The notes under the pieces are model-generated. The model was not told the DNA's origin, did not search any database, and saw nothing but the letters and a program-made list of their open reading frames with translations. Of a stretch of DNA of 37,191 bases, positions 7,434 to 14,544 are shown piece after piece. The position numbers and the translations under genes were made by a program. Origin of the DNA: an uncultured Candidatus Saccharibacteria bacterium. Lineage in GTDB: Bacteria > Patescibacteriota > Saccharimonadia > CAILAD01 > GCA-016700035. Location of the stretch: positions 1 to 37,191 of the forward strand of contig CALKUN010000134.1 in NCBI GenBank assembly GCA_937996675.1, given 5' to 3'. The stretch's first letter is position 1. Each line of letters opens with the position of its first letter.

Positions 7434-7979
7434 ATGACTACCATTCATATTTACCCAAATCCTACTTATCCGGCCGCTCGCGCTGAATACAATGACAAAT
7501 CGTATCCTGCCGTAGTCGGTAAGAGTGGCGTAGTGCCAGCCGATACCAAAAAGGAGGGAGACAAAGCCACCCCGGACGGAGAGTACGGCATTCTTGGCGG
7601 GTATTATCGCTCCGATGCGATCGAAAAGCCAGTAGCACAGATTGAGCTCCAGCCCATTTCCCCAGACGACATCTGGGTGAATGACCAAGCAGATCCGCGC
7701 TACAACTCACTCGCCAAAGCGGCCGACGCAAGTGATGCCAGTCACGAAAAGCTCTACCGGGATGACCATCTCTACAACATCGTGCTCGACCTCGACTACA
7801 ATCGCACACCAGCCGTGCCCGGCAAGGGAAGTGCCATCTTTGTGCACGTTGCCCGTGACCAGAACGTGCCAGCAAACACACCAACCGATGGATGCATCGC
7901 ATTTCGTGAAGCTGACCTCCTAGAAATTCTTCGCTCACTTCCACAAGATGGAAAAATAAGCATTCACTCGACTGAGTAG
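7434..7979 (+). CDS. L,D-transpeptidase/carboxypeptidase (YkuD-like) domain protein
   Basis: A 181-residue protein with an early KATPDGEYGIL motif and a C-terminal HVARD...TDGCIAF motif. These match the YkuD fold: a histidine in IFVHVAR and the catalytic cysteine in TDGC. The usual SHGC becomes TDGC, as in the YafK/Csd6-like branch that includes L,D-carboxypeptidases. Such enzymes cross-link or trim peptidoglycan peptides outside the membrane. No signal peptide or membrane anchor is visible, which is unusual for the role. Function in wall metabolism is inferred from the family. Confidence 0.8.
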   Translation: MTTIHIYPNPTYPAARAEYNDKSYPAVVGKSGVVPADTKKEGDKATPDGEYGILGGYYRSDAIEKPVAQIELQPISPDDIWVNDQADPRYNSLAKAADASDASHEKLYRDDHLYNIVLDLDYNRTPAVPGKGSAIFVHVARDQNVPANTPTDGCIAFREADLLEILRSLPQDGKISIHSTE

Positions 7980-8009
7980 AGGCATAGATAGCCTGAGCGC
8001 TAGACGGAG

Positions 8010-9248
8010 CTATTCAAGTCCAAAATACTTGCGGGCGTAGAAGACAAAGATAGCATTTGTCCAAGCGAAGCCAGCCTGACTTGGATACATACCATCATGG
8101 GGGCTGCGCTCCGGGTTTACCACATTATACTTCTCAATAAACTCTCCATGCGACTCATACCAGTGTAGATTTGTGGCTATCCATTTTTTCGCAATCTCAG
8201 CAGCCTGGTAGCTAAATCCGTACTGTTCAAGACCTTCAGTCACAATGTAGTGCAGGGGAGCCCAGCCGTTCGGAATCGCCCACTGTGTCTTCATCGAACC
8301 AAATATCGACATGTCAATCAGGGGGCGGACCGTCGCACTCAGACCTCCTACGTGCATAAACTTTGGCAGAGATTTTGCCATACCGGCAGCTTGTTCCTGA
8401 CTGGCCATGCCCGCCCAAAGAGGGTAGAACGAAGCCAGTGAGAGGAAGCTCGACTGAGTGCGCTTGACATAGTTGTAATCAAAGTACATTTGCTTCGCTT
8501 CATTCCACATCAGCTCATCAACGCTTTTCTTGCGCATACGAGCGGCGTGCTGCCAGTCCTTGTGGGCTGTCTTGTCTCCACTGATCTCAGCCAAGCGCGC
8601 AAAGTCCGACTCGTACTTATAGAGCAATGCGTTGAGATCTACTGGATAAAAGTCCAGGCACTTGCGTTCAAAACGAGGCGTCATATCCCAGCCGCTCTCG
8701 GCCTCCGCCAAATCATGCAGTGCATTAATGTCATAGTACCGATTGAGCACACCAACACGTCGCCAGTTTGGCTGCTGTGCACCCATCCAGACAGTGTGAT
8801 ACTCGCGCTCAGCTACCGCCATACGTTTGGCGAGCCAAGCAGTCGACTTATTATAGTGATCGTAGAGATAAAAAATATAGCTCGTAAGAAGCGGCGGCTG
8901 GGAACGGCCCGTGAAGTACATTCGATTGGCAGTCGGGATAATACCGAAGCGCTCAAATAAGTAGATGAGATTGTCGAGCATCCCCTCGATCATAGCTTCC
9001 TTATTTGGGCCGTTATATCCGATAGCAGTAAAGTAAGTATCCCAGTAATACTGCTCTTGAAAAGAGAAGTGCTCACTGGGTGTGGCCGGGACAATGTATT
9101 TCTCCGGAAGACCGATCAATGTACCCGAGTCTCGAGGAGCCTTGTGCTCAAGCTGGCGCCATTGTTTGCGGACGAAATCGAGCGCTTGGCGCAGGCCTTC
9201 AGTGCCGGAATCGTGTCGATCATAGTCGGCAGGAAATACAGATATCAT
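8010..9248 (-). CDS. Trehalase (glycoside hydrolase family 37)
   Basis: A 412-residue enzyme that hydrolyses alpha,alpha-trehalose to two glucose units. The first trehalase signature appears as HFSFQEQYYWDTY (residues 60-72), IPTANRMYFTGRSQPP follows at 104-119, and the second signature as TQWAIPNGW (321-329). By alignment to E. coli trehalase the general acid is Asp188 in AESGWD and the base Glu372 in EFIEKY. No signal peptide is seen, so it is probably cytoplasmic (TreF-like). It is shorter than E. coli TreF, lacking an N-terminal extension. A leaderless -10 box supports the start. No trehalose transporter or synthesis gene is nearby. Confidence 0.93.
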   Translation of the reverse strand: MISVFPADYDRHDSGTEGLRQALDFVRKQWRQLEHKAPRDSGTLIGLPEKYIVPATPSEHFSFQEQYYWDTYFTAIGYNGPNKEAMIEGMLDNLIYLFERFGIIPTANRMYFTGRSQPPLLTSYIFYLYDHYNKSTAWLAKRMAVAEREYHTVWMGAQQPNWRRVGVLNRYYDINALHDLAEAESGWDMTPRFERKCLDFYPVDLNALLYKYESDFARLAEISGDKTAHKDWQHAARMRKKSVDELMWNEAKQMYFDYNYVKRTQSSFLSLASFYPLWAGMASQEQAAGMAKSLPKFMHVGGLSATVRPLIDMSIFGSMKTQWAIPNGWAPLHYIVTEGLEQYGFSYQAAEIAKKWIATNLHWYESHGEFIEKYNVVNPERSPHDGMYPSQAGFAWTNAIFVFYARKYFGLE

Positions 9249-9255
9249 ACTTCTG

Positions 9256-9261
9256 AATGTA
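9256..9261 (-). promoter_or_regulatory. -10 element, leaderless promoter
   Basis: Minus-strand TACATT ends 7 nt before the trehalase ATG at 9248, within a 42-bp gap behind the VOC gene. Confidence 0.45.
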
Positions 9262-9290
9262 ACTGCTTATGCTATCTGACGCAAGAGAGT

Positions 9291-9668
9291 CTAAAGAGCT
9301 GACTCGTCGACCTGGAAAAGCCCCAGCGTATTATTATCTGGGTCAAGAAAGTAGCCTTGCCAACACTTACCAGGCACGGCAAACTTCTCTAGCGCTACGA
9401 TTCCGCCGTTAGCTAGGATCTTCTCTGCAGTTGCGTCAAAATCCTCAACTTGCATCGAACACGTAAAGGCATTTGTGCCCTGACCCTGCCCCGGCGTTTC
9501 CGTCGGACGTTGGAGCAACCCACCATTAATACCCTCGGTCTTGATCTGGTAATACTCAATCGGTAGGCCATCCTGCTTGGTAAACTCCCAGCCGAAAACC
9601 ACCTCATAAAAAGTCCTGAGCAGAGCCGGATTAGATGCCTGTATCTCAAAGAAATATACGCTGTTCAT
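9291..9668 (-). CDS. VOC family protein (glyoxalase/bleomycin-resistance fold)
   Basis: A 125-residue single VOC domain. The two beta-alpha-beta-beta-beta halves are visible: VYFFEIQASNPALLRTFYEV then GWEFT, and TCSMQVEDFDATAEKI then GYFLDPDNNTLGLFQ. The second ends in the family's D-P-x-x-N-x-x-G-L pattern. Catalytic or binding function cannot be assigned; relatives include antibiotic-sequestering proteins and dioxygenase-like enzymes. The frame is open further upstream, but ATG 9668 has an AAGGAG ribosome site about 8 nt away and matches the family start. A TATATA box lies just before the ribosome site. Confidence 0.88.
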   Translation of the reverse strand: MNSVYFFEIQASNPALLRTFYEVVFGWEFTKQDGLPIEYYQIKTEGINGGLLQRPTETPGQGQGTNAFTCSMQVEDFDATAEKILANGGIVALEKFAVPGKCWQGYFLDPDNNTLGLFQVDESAL

Positions 9669-9723
9669 GAAGTCTCCTTTATATACCCAGTCTAACGAGG
9701 CCCATACTACCCGTCCATTGCTA

Positions 9724-9752
9724 TTGACATAAGTATTATGAGGTGGTATATT
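9724..9752 (+). promoter_or_regulatory. Near-consensus sigma-70 type promoter
   Basis: TTGACA (9724-9729), a 17-nt spacer ending in TGG, and TATATT (9747-9752). It drives the zinc-ribbon gene at 9812 with a leader of about 50 nt, and it overlaps the upstream region of the divergent VOC gene. Confidence 0.75.
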
Positions 9753-9811
9753 TCTCAGGTTTCGGCATCTCCGAGCCACTTCTACGGAAGTTCGCACGAA
9801 AGGTGATACCT

Positions 9812-10141
9812 ATGGCGCTCATCCGCGCAACCTGTTCAGACTGTGGAGATATCGAGCTTCGCAGCCGAGATCTGACAGTTCGCATCTGCAATGACAGTGG
9901 GGAAGGGACCTACCTCTTCCGCTGTCCCGTCTGCAGCATGACCGAGATCAAGGATGCTGATGACCAAGTCATCGACATCCTGACCGCAGCCGGCGTGAAG
10001 TGTGTCGAATGGACGCTGCCCAAGGAGCTCGATGAGCGGCCGACCGGCGAAGCCATCACGCACGACGATGTGCTCGACTTCCACGAGCTCCTCAGCGGAG
10101 ACCAGTGGTTCGTCACCCTATCAAGCATGGTCCAGCTATGA
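9812..10141 (+). CDS. Small zinc-ribbon protein, function unknown
   Basis: A 109-residue protein with two cysteine pairs, CSDC (8-11) and CPVC (38-41), spaced as in a zinc ribbon, plus Cys26. The second half is acidic and shows no motif I recognise. The start at ATG 9812 is favoured over an upstream GTG/ATG at 9743 by the GAAAGGTG ribosome site about 6 nt before it. The gene has its own strong promoter and a perfect 16-bp hairpin behind it. It ends in TGA. Base composition is richer in GC than the surrounding genes, like the three other small genes at 10348, 23134 and 23542. Confidence 0.7.
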   Translation: MALIRATCSDCGDIELRSRDLTVRICNDSGEGTYLFRCPVCSMTEIKDADDQVIDILTAAGVKCVEWTLPKELDERPTGEAITHDDVLDFHELLSGDQWFVTLSSMVQL

Positions 10142-10146
10142 AACCA

Positions 10147-10184
10147 TCGTGTAGCTCTTGCGTTCACCCGCAAGAGCTACACGA
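10147..10184 (+). terminator. Perfect 16-bp hairpin after the zinc-ribbon gene
   Basis: TCGTGTAGCTCTTGCG (10147-10162) pairs fully with 10169-10184 across a 6-nt loop. No U-tract follows, so it may act as an RNA 3'-end stabiliser or a weak terminator. Confidence 0.55.
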
Positions 10185-10192
10185 ACACTCAA

Positions 10193-10275
10193 GCGCATAC
10201 TATATAGAACAATAATTAATGCGAATATTCTATAGTTCAATTACGCCAATTATTGTGCGCATAGACTAAGTAAGA
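10193..10275. other. AT-rich intergenic stretch with short repeats
   Basis: Between two GC-rich small genes. GCGCATA occurs at 10193 and again at about 10258. CAATAATT (10210-10217) and AATTATTG (10248-10255) form an inverted pair. It probably holds the promoter of the next gene, but no clear -35/-10 pair could be fixed. Confidence 0.3.
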
Positions 10276-10347
10276 TAGACTGTGCCGCAAGAGCATACAC
10301 TGCTCTGAGCACCTCATGACCGACCAAGCCCTTTGAAAGGGGTGATG

Positions 10348-10752
10348 ATGACTACCTATACTGAAGACGACGCCGAGAAGTCAGTGCGTGAAATGCTGCC
10401 ACATCATCCTGCTCCCTGGGAAGTGGAACCTCGAGCCGGAGGCCACTGCGTCATCGACGCCAACGGCGCCATCGTCTACCACTTCGCCAACCAAGACCTG
10501 GCCGAAAGCAAGCTGCAGCTCCTCGAGAAGCGCCTGTACGACCTTGGTTTTATAGACTCACTGATCGTGGCCTGCCGCCAGACTGACCTCTCCTACGAGA
10601 TCTGCGAAACGCTCCGTCTCATGACAGCCAGCGAAGCCCTGCGAAATGCACTCGAACTCCTGATGGAAGCCGGCATCGATGCCGCATCAGACTTCCTCTA
10701 CGACAAAGGCGTACGACAGCTCTCAAAGTGGTCGCGATACCGACCCACATAA
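10348..10752 (+). CDS. Hypothetical protein, small GC-rich gene
   Basis: A 134-residue soluble protein with no domain I recognise. The middle (about residues 15-40) reads like a small beta segment with a PWEVEPRAGGHCVIDANGA pattern, seen in phage and host small proteins that describe a 'residue-tag' fold; the rest is helical. AAGGGG lies just upstream of two consecutive ATGs (10345, 10348); the second has better spacing. A 9-bp GC-only hairpin follows the stop directly. Its codon usage is GC-rich like that of the zinc-ribbon gene before it. Function unknown. Confidence 0.65.
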   Translation: MTTYTEDDAEKSVREMLPHHPAPWEVEPRAGGHCVIDANGAIVYHFANQDLAESKLQLLEKRLYDLGFIDSLIVACRQTDLSYEICETLRLMTASEALRNALELLMEAGIDAASDFLYDKGVRQLSKWSRYRPT

Positions 10753-10753
10753 C

Positions 10754-10775
10754 GGCCCGGGATTATTCCCGGGCC
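10754..10775 (+). terminator. Terminator-like hairpin
   Basis: GGCCCGGGA and TCCCGGGCC pair perfectly across a TTAT loop, two bases after the stop codon of the preceding gene. Only TT follows, so the U-tract is short. Confidence 0.6.
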
Positions 10776-10877
10776 TTAGCATCTCTGTCGCAGGGTTTCC
10801 AGCTGCCAAAAACCAGCTGTTGGTAGACACATCGAGGACTGTTAGTATAAGGACTATCAACACTTCATGAGGAAGTC

Positions 10878-11150
10878 ATGCCAAAACAGAAAGCCGCTAG
10901 GAAAAAACCAACGTCACGTAATGTAGCTACCTCAAAAAAGCTCATTCGAGCGCAACGGGCCCCTGATATTCGGCTGATAGCTGTCCTCATACTCAGTATC
11001 ATCGCGGTTCTTGGCATCATTTATCTCAGCCTTACGCATGTCAGATCAACACTCATCATTCCAGGCAAATACGATACCCCGGTTGGCGTCATCTTTGTTA
11101 CCCCGACGCCGACCATTACGGCACTAGCCCTAGCTGCGTCGGGCTTTTAA
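10878..11150 (+). CDS. Small single-pass membrane protein
   Basis: A 90-residue protein with a very basic N-terminus (Lys/Arg-rich residues 1-30) and one strong hydrophobic segment at about 33-53 (LIAVLILSIIAVLGIIYLSL), followed by a short outside tail. The positive-inside rule puts the N-terminus in the cytoplasm. GAGGAAG precedes the ATG at good spacing. No family recognised. The next gene, a GIY-YIG protein, begins 19 bp later, so the two may be co-transcribed. Confidence 0.7.
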   Translation: MPKQKAARKKPTSRNVATSKKLIRAQRAPDIRLIAVLILSIIAVLGIIYLSLTHVRSTLIIPGKYDTPVGVIFVTPTPTITALALAASGF

Positions 11151-11169
11151 GCAGGGCCGAGGAGACGCC

Positions 11170-11454
11170 ATGTCACAGCCAGCACCAGCATACTATCTCT
11201 ACGTTCTACGCTGTGCAGACAACAGTCTCTATACTGGTGTGACAACCGACGTCGCTCGACGTGAAAGAGAACATAACACGAGCCCCAAAGGTGCCAAGTA
11301 TACTGCCGCGCGACGTCCGGTACGTGTCGTCTATACCGAGACATACGCCGACCGTTCATCAGCACAGGTAGCCGAATCTGCCTTCAAGAAACAATCTCGA
11401 GCAGACAAACTAGCTGCCATATCCCATTCTCAGGCCGCTCTCAGGCACCGCTGA
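11170..11454 (+). CDS. GIY-YIG nuclease superfamily protein (UPF0213/YhbQ-like)
   Basis: A 94-residue single GIY-YIG domain. YYLYVLRCADNSLYTGVTTD carries the two strands of the GIY-YIG core (here LYV and YTG), followed by ARREREHN with the conserved arginine and the AESAFKK helix. Proteins of this size in the YhbQ group are thought to be DNA-structure endonucleases. It ends in TGA. GAGGAG lies about 6 nt before the ATG. Confidence 0.9.
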   Translation: MSQPAPAYYLYVLRCADNSLYTGVTTDVARREREHNTSPKGAKYTAARRPVRVVYTETYADRSSAQVAESAFKKQSRADKLAAISHSQAALRHR

Positions 11455-11470
11455 GATGCTAGAATAGACG

Positions 11471-11497
11471 TATAATAGGATGGAAGAAAGAGGAGGC
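11471..11497 (+). promoter_or_regulatory. -10 box and Shine-Dalgarno of the flavin module
   Basis: TATAAT at 11471-11476, then a leader of about 20 nt with AGGAGG just before ATG 11500. This transcript has a conventional leader, unlike many others here. Confidence 0.55.
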
Positions 11498-11499
11498 TC

Positions 11500-12027
11500 A
11501 TGAAAGATTCAGACCATCGGAAACAAGTTATTGCCGGACTAGCGGTGCTCGTCATCATAGCGGTGATTGTCGTAGCGACGCTGTCTGCTTCCAAGAAGAA
11601 TCCCGCTGACTCTTTGACGAGCGCCGATACGAGCCCTACTACCGAGCCTGTGGTTGAGCTCACGGTTGCCCCTACAACCGGAGTCAATGCAGCTCCGACT
11701 GCGGCGCCCAAGGCCGGAGCACCCACCCAGGCCTACAGAGACGGCTCATACACCGCAACTGGTACCTACAGTTCACCCGGTGGCAACGAAGCTATTGCTG
11801 TTACCGTCACTCTCAAGAATGGCATAATCTCAGATACCAGCGCACAGCCCAAAGCCAACGATAGTGATAGTGCCGAGTACCAGGCTAAGTTCATCAGTGG
11901 CTACAAGTCTCTCGTCGTCGGCAAGAGCATTGACACCGTGAGTCTCAGTCGCGTATCCGGTTCATCATTGACCTCAAAGGGCTTCAACAGTGCAATCGCT
12001 ACCATCAAAACCCAAGCCAAAACCTAG
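11500..12027 (+). CDS. Membrane-anchored FMN-binding domain protein
   Basis: A 175-residue protein. Residues 8-29 form a signal anchor, 30-80 an Ala/Pro/Thr-rich linker, and 85-175 an FMN_bind domain (as in RnfG/NqrC). In that family ApbE attaches FMN to the Thr or Ser of a SGAT-type motif. Here the site reads RVSGSSLTSKGFN, so the acceptor would be serine. The domain starts with YRDGSYTATGTYSSPGG, typical of short FMN-binding redox proteins. The gene overlaps apbE, its probable modifying enzyme, and precedes an NqrB/FNR gene, so it likely carries electrons on the outer face of the membrane. Confidence 0.88.
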   Translation: MKDSDHRKQVIAGLAVLVIIAVIVVATLSASKKNPADSLTSADTSPTTEPVVELTVAPTTGVNAAPTAAPKAGAPTQAYRDGSYTATGTYSSPGGNEAIAVTVTLKNGIISDTSAQPKANDSDSAEYQAKFISGYKSLVVGKSIDTVSLSRVSGSSLTSKGFNSAIATIKTQAKT

Positions 12028-12907
12028 GCCGAGCTGGCAGCACTCGTATAGCGCCACCGGTACCACGTGGCATATTGATAGCTATGACGAGATCTCGGAT
12101 GACGAGCGTGCGAGGCTAACACAAGCAATCGACCAACGGAGCCAGGAATTTGAACATACCTACTCACGCTTTCGGAATGATTCATTCGTAGCGCAGCTGG
12201 CGCGCGAAGCTGGCACATATCCACTTCCACCAGACGCTGCACCTATGCTTGATCTCTATCGCGAGCTGTATGAAGTGAGCGGGGGAGTCCTGACGCCCCT
12301 CATAGGGCAAACGCTGGTTGATGCTGGCTATGATGCAAAATACAGCTTCCAACCCAAGCCAACGATCAGTCTGCCTCCAAAATGGGAAGATAGTATCGAT
12401 TACCGAGCCGGAAGCGATAGCCTCACCATGAAGCACCCTGCCCAGCTCGACTTTGGCGCTATCGGTAAGGGCTACCTAGTTGATCTCATCGCTACCCTCA
12501 TACATGAAGCTGGAATTACGGGTTTTTGTATCGATGCGGGAGGAGATATCTATTGTCGCCACCCATCTGAGCCACTCGTCTTTGGGCTAGAGAACCCCGA
12601 GCGAGAAGGGGAGGTTATCGGTACCGCCACGCTACGGCGAGGCTCATTGTGCGGATCATCCGGCAACCGCCGCCAATGGGACCAGTACCACCACATTATT
12701 AATCCCCATACCGGACGATCACCGCAAGACATTCGGGCTGTATGGGTGACAGCTGATTCTGCTCGTCTCGCCGACGGATTGGCAACCTGCCTTTACTTCG
12801 TCCCAGCAGCCGTCCTCAAAAAGCGCTATACTTTTGAGTACATACTGGTTATGCATGATGGCAGCGCAGAACTTTCGCCCGATTTTCCCGGCCAGCTCTT
12901 CACCTAA
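11990..12907 (+). CDS. apbE: FAD:protein FMN transferase
   Basis: About 305 residues. ApbE motifs are clear: SYSATGTTW at the N-terminus, LDFGAIGKGYLVD in the middle, FCIDAGGDIY, HHIINPHTGRSP, and TADSARLADGLATCLYF near the end. The enzyme transfers FMN from FAD to a Thr/Ser of FMN_bind proteins, using Mg2+. No lipoprotein signal is seen. Similarity begins near codon 18, and no ATG lies before it, so translation probably starts at GTG 11990, inside the FMN-binding gene (38-bp overlap in another frame). Coupled translation would give matched amounts of substrate and enzyme. Confidence 0.9.
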   Translation: MQSLPSKPKPKPRPSWQHSYSATGTTWHIDSYDEISDDERARLTQAIDQRSQEFEHTYSRFRNDSFVAQLAREAGTYPLPPDAAPMLDLYRELYEVSGGVLTPLIGQTLVDAGYDAKYSFQPKPTISLPPKWEDSIDYRAGSDSLTMKHPAQLDFGAIGKGYLVDLIATLIHEAGITGFCIDAGGDIYCRHPSEPLVFGLENPEREGEVIGTATLRRGSLCGSSGNRRQWDQYHHIINPHTGRSPQDIRAVWVTADSARLADGLATCLYFVPAAVLKKRYTFEYILVMHDGSAELSPDFPGQLFT

Positions 12908-12920
12908 TCCAAAGGACACC

Positions 12921-13829
12921 ATGTTTCTGATCCGCTCTTTTGATTCATTCCTCAACCGTACAACGATGTATCGACTCCTCATCTATAGCCTGTCGATCAT
13001 TTTGATAAGTGGTTTTGTGGTGAGCTATTTTGATATGACTAGCTTCACTATCATCAACCTAGCTATCTCGATCAGCCTCCTATCAGGAGCTTGCTTCGTG
13101 ACAAATTTGATTTTGTCGCGAGCGTTCGAAGTCCCGGCAAATCACGAGTCTTCGATCATAACGACGCTTATACTAGCCTGTATCGTGCAGCCACCAGAGA
13201 CAACGGAACGAATGTGGGCCGTCGTCCTGGTCGGGATTATTGCTATGGCCTCAAAGTATCTGCTGGCTATCAACCGTCAGCACGTCTTCAACCCAGCCGC
13301 CGTTGCAGTTCTCATTGTCAGCGCAGCCGGACTCTTGCCGGCAACATGGTGGATCGCCACACCTACACTCGCACCTATAGCGGCCGTTGTCGGTGCCTGT
13401 ATCCTCCGCAAGACGCGACACTTCCAGCTGTTTGCTGTCTTTGCGATAGCGTCGCTCCTCACAATGACTGGAGTGGGACTTCTCAACGGCGAATCTATCA
13501 TCAGTACGCTGAGTCTGGGACTAACGTCCTGGCCAATCATATTCTTTGGCACCATCATGCTCACCGAGCCGATCACCATGCCATCAGAAAAGTCGTACCA
13601 GGGTATCTATGCGGGTCTAGTAGGTGTGCTGTTTGCCTCCCAGCTGAGTTTTGGCCCGATCTCAGCCTCGCCCCAGCTAGCTCTCGTCGTAGGTAATATA
13701 TTTGCCTTTGCGATCAATCCACGCGGACGTTTCATACTCACACTCCAGTCCAAGCGCGAGATCGCGCCGCACATCTACGACTTTGCTTTTGCGCTCAATG
13801 AAAGGGACGCGGCCACAAAGTTTCGCTGA
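12921..13829 (+). CDS. NqrB/RnfD-like membrane half of a fused oxidoreductase, ends at an in-frame UGA
   Basis: 302 residues with about eight or nine membrane helices. INRQHVFNPAAVAVL and LTEPITMPSEKSYQGIYAG match the NQR2/RnfD family, whose members carry flavin and pass electrons in Na+- or H+-pumping complexes. The tail after residue 275 (SKREIAPHIYDFAF) is already the start of a ferredoxin-reductase domain. TGA at 13827-13829 then interrupts it, and the same frame continues with the rest of that domain to 14453. An AAAGGA ribosome site precedes ATG 12921. An open frame upstream to 12834 lies inside apbE and is not family-like. Confidence 0.82.
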   Translation: MFLIRSFDSFLNRTTMYRLLIYSLSIILISGFVVSYFDMTSFTIINLAISISLLSGACFVTNLILSRAFEVPANHESSIITTLILACIVQPPETTERMWAVVLVGIIAMASKYLLAINRQHVFNPAAVAVLIVSAAGLLPATWWIATPTLAPIAAVVGACILRKTRHFQLFAVFAIASLLTMTGVGLLNGESIISTLSLGLTSWPIIFFGTIMLTEPITMPSEKSYQGIYAGLVGVLFASQLSFGPISASPQLALVVGNIFAFAINPRGRFILTLQSKREIAPHIYDFAFALNERDAATKFR

Positions 13830-14453
13830 CTGTCAGGACAGTTTCTTGACTGGACTTTGCCAGATGTCGGTTTTGACTCCCGTGGGAATCGGCGCACCTT
13901 CACGATAGCGTCCTCTCCGACTGAGCCAGTCTTGCGCCTGGGAGTAAAATTTTCTGACCCATCCAGCGCCTATAAGCAAACTCTCCGGGGCATGAAGGTA
14001 GGGGACACTATCGCGACGAGTCGGCTGTCTGGCCACTTCGTGATGCCACGAGACACAAAGCGACCGCTTGTATTCATAGCCGGCGGCATCGGCATCACTC
14101 CGTTTCGTAGCATGGCAAAATATAGCATTGATACAGAAACCACCCGGGATGTATCTCTTTTTCACCTCGTCAATACCGCTGCCGACGCCGTATATCAAGC
14201 TGACTTCAAAGCTGCGCACAAGGTTGGTTGGGCTGTCCGGTACGTCGTACGGGAAGGCAAACTGCCTGCACATACAAAAGGACTGATCGGGGAACTCACT
14301 CCAGAGATTCTGCGAGCCACCTGCAAGGACGTGGCGTGAAGCATCTTTTATATTTCTGGGCCGCCACCAATGGTTGATCACTATGTCGCATTACTCAAAG
14401 GCATGGGCTGTAAGCGTTCCCAGATCATGACCGACTTCTTCTCTGGTTACTAA
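13830..14453 (+). pseudogene. FNR-type FAD/NAD(P) oxidoreductase half, in frame after UGA, with a second in-frame UGA
   Basis: Directly after the TGA at 13827 the same frame encodes SGQFLDWTLPD, NRRTFTIASSP (FAD binding), FIAGGIGITPFRSM (NAD(P) binding), then TGA at 14337-14339, then FYISGPPPMV and a C-terminal TDFFSGY ending in TAA at 14451. All FNR landmarks are present in order with no frameshift. Counting from 12921, the UGAs are codons 303 and 473 of a 510-codon fusion. Either this is a recently damaged gene (both sites would be arginine if CGA changed to TGA), or UGA is read through, or the bases are wrong. There is no good internal start, so the FNR part would need read-through to be made. 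Confidence 0.7.
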
Positions 14454-14470
14454 GCTACAAACCATAATCA

Positions 14471-14486
14471 AGCACTAGCTTTTTAT
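14471..14486 (+). repeat. Upstream repeat, copy 1
   Basis: AGCACTAGCTTTTTA plus one base, matched at 15929-15944. Both copies lie about 60-75 bp before the start of an anchored surface-protein gene, each followed by TACAATCA and by CTAGGAACA just before the ATG. It looks like a duplicated promoter/leader region. Confidence 0.55.
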
Positions 14487-14544
14487 GCCACCGAAACCTA
14501 CAATCAATGTTATACACGTGTACGACGATTAATCTAGGAACAGC

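Noticed and set aside
12834..12920. Extension of the NqrB-like gene upstream of 12921
   Set aside because: It lies inside apbE, has no membrane or family similarity, and ATG 12921 has an AAAGGA site.
13091..13696. 201-codon plus-strand frame inside the NqrB-like gene
   Set aside because: Shadow frame: composition is non-protein-like, and the overlapping frame encodes membrane helices with family motifs.
12921..14453. A genome-wide change of UGA to an amino acid, as in Gracilibacteria/Absconditabacteria
   Set aside because: Several other genes end in TGA in positions that only make sense as stops (ATGA overlaps at 861 and 5304, and 10139, 11452 and 31048). The two UGAs are confined to one gene.
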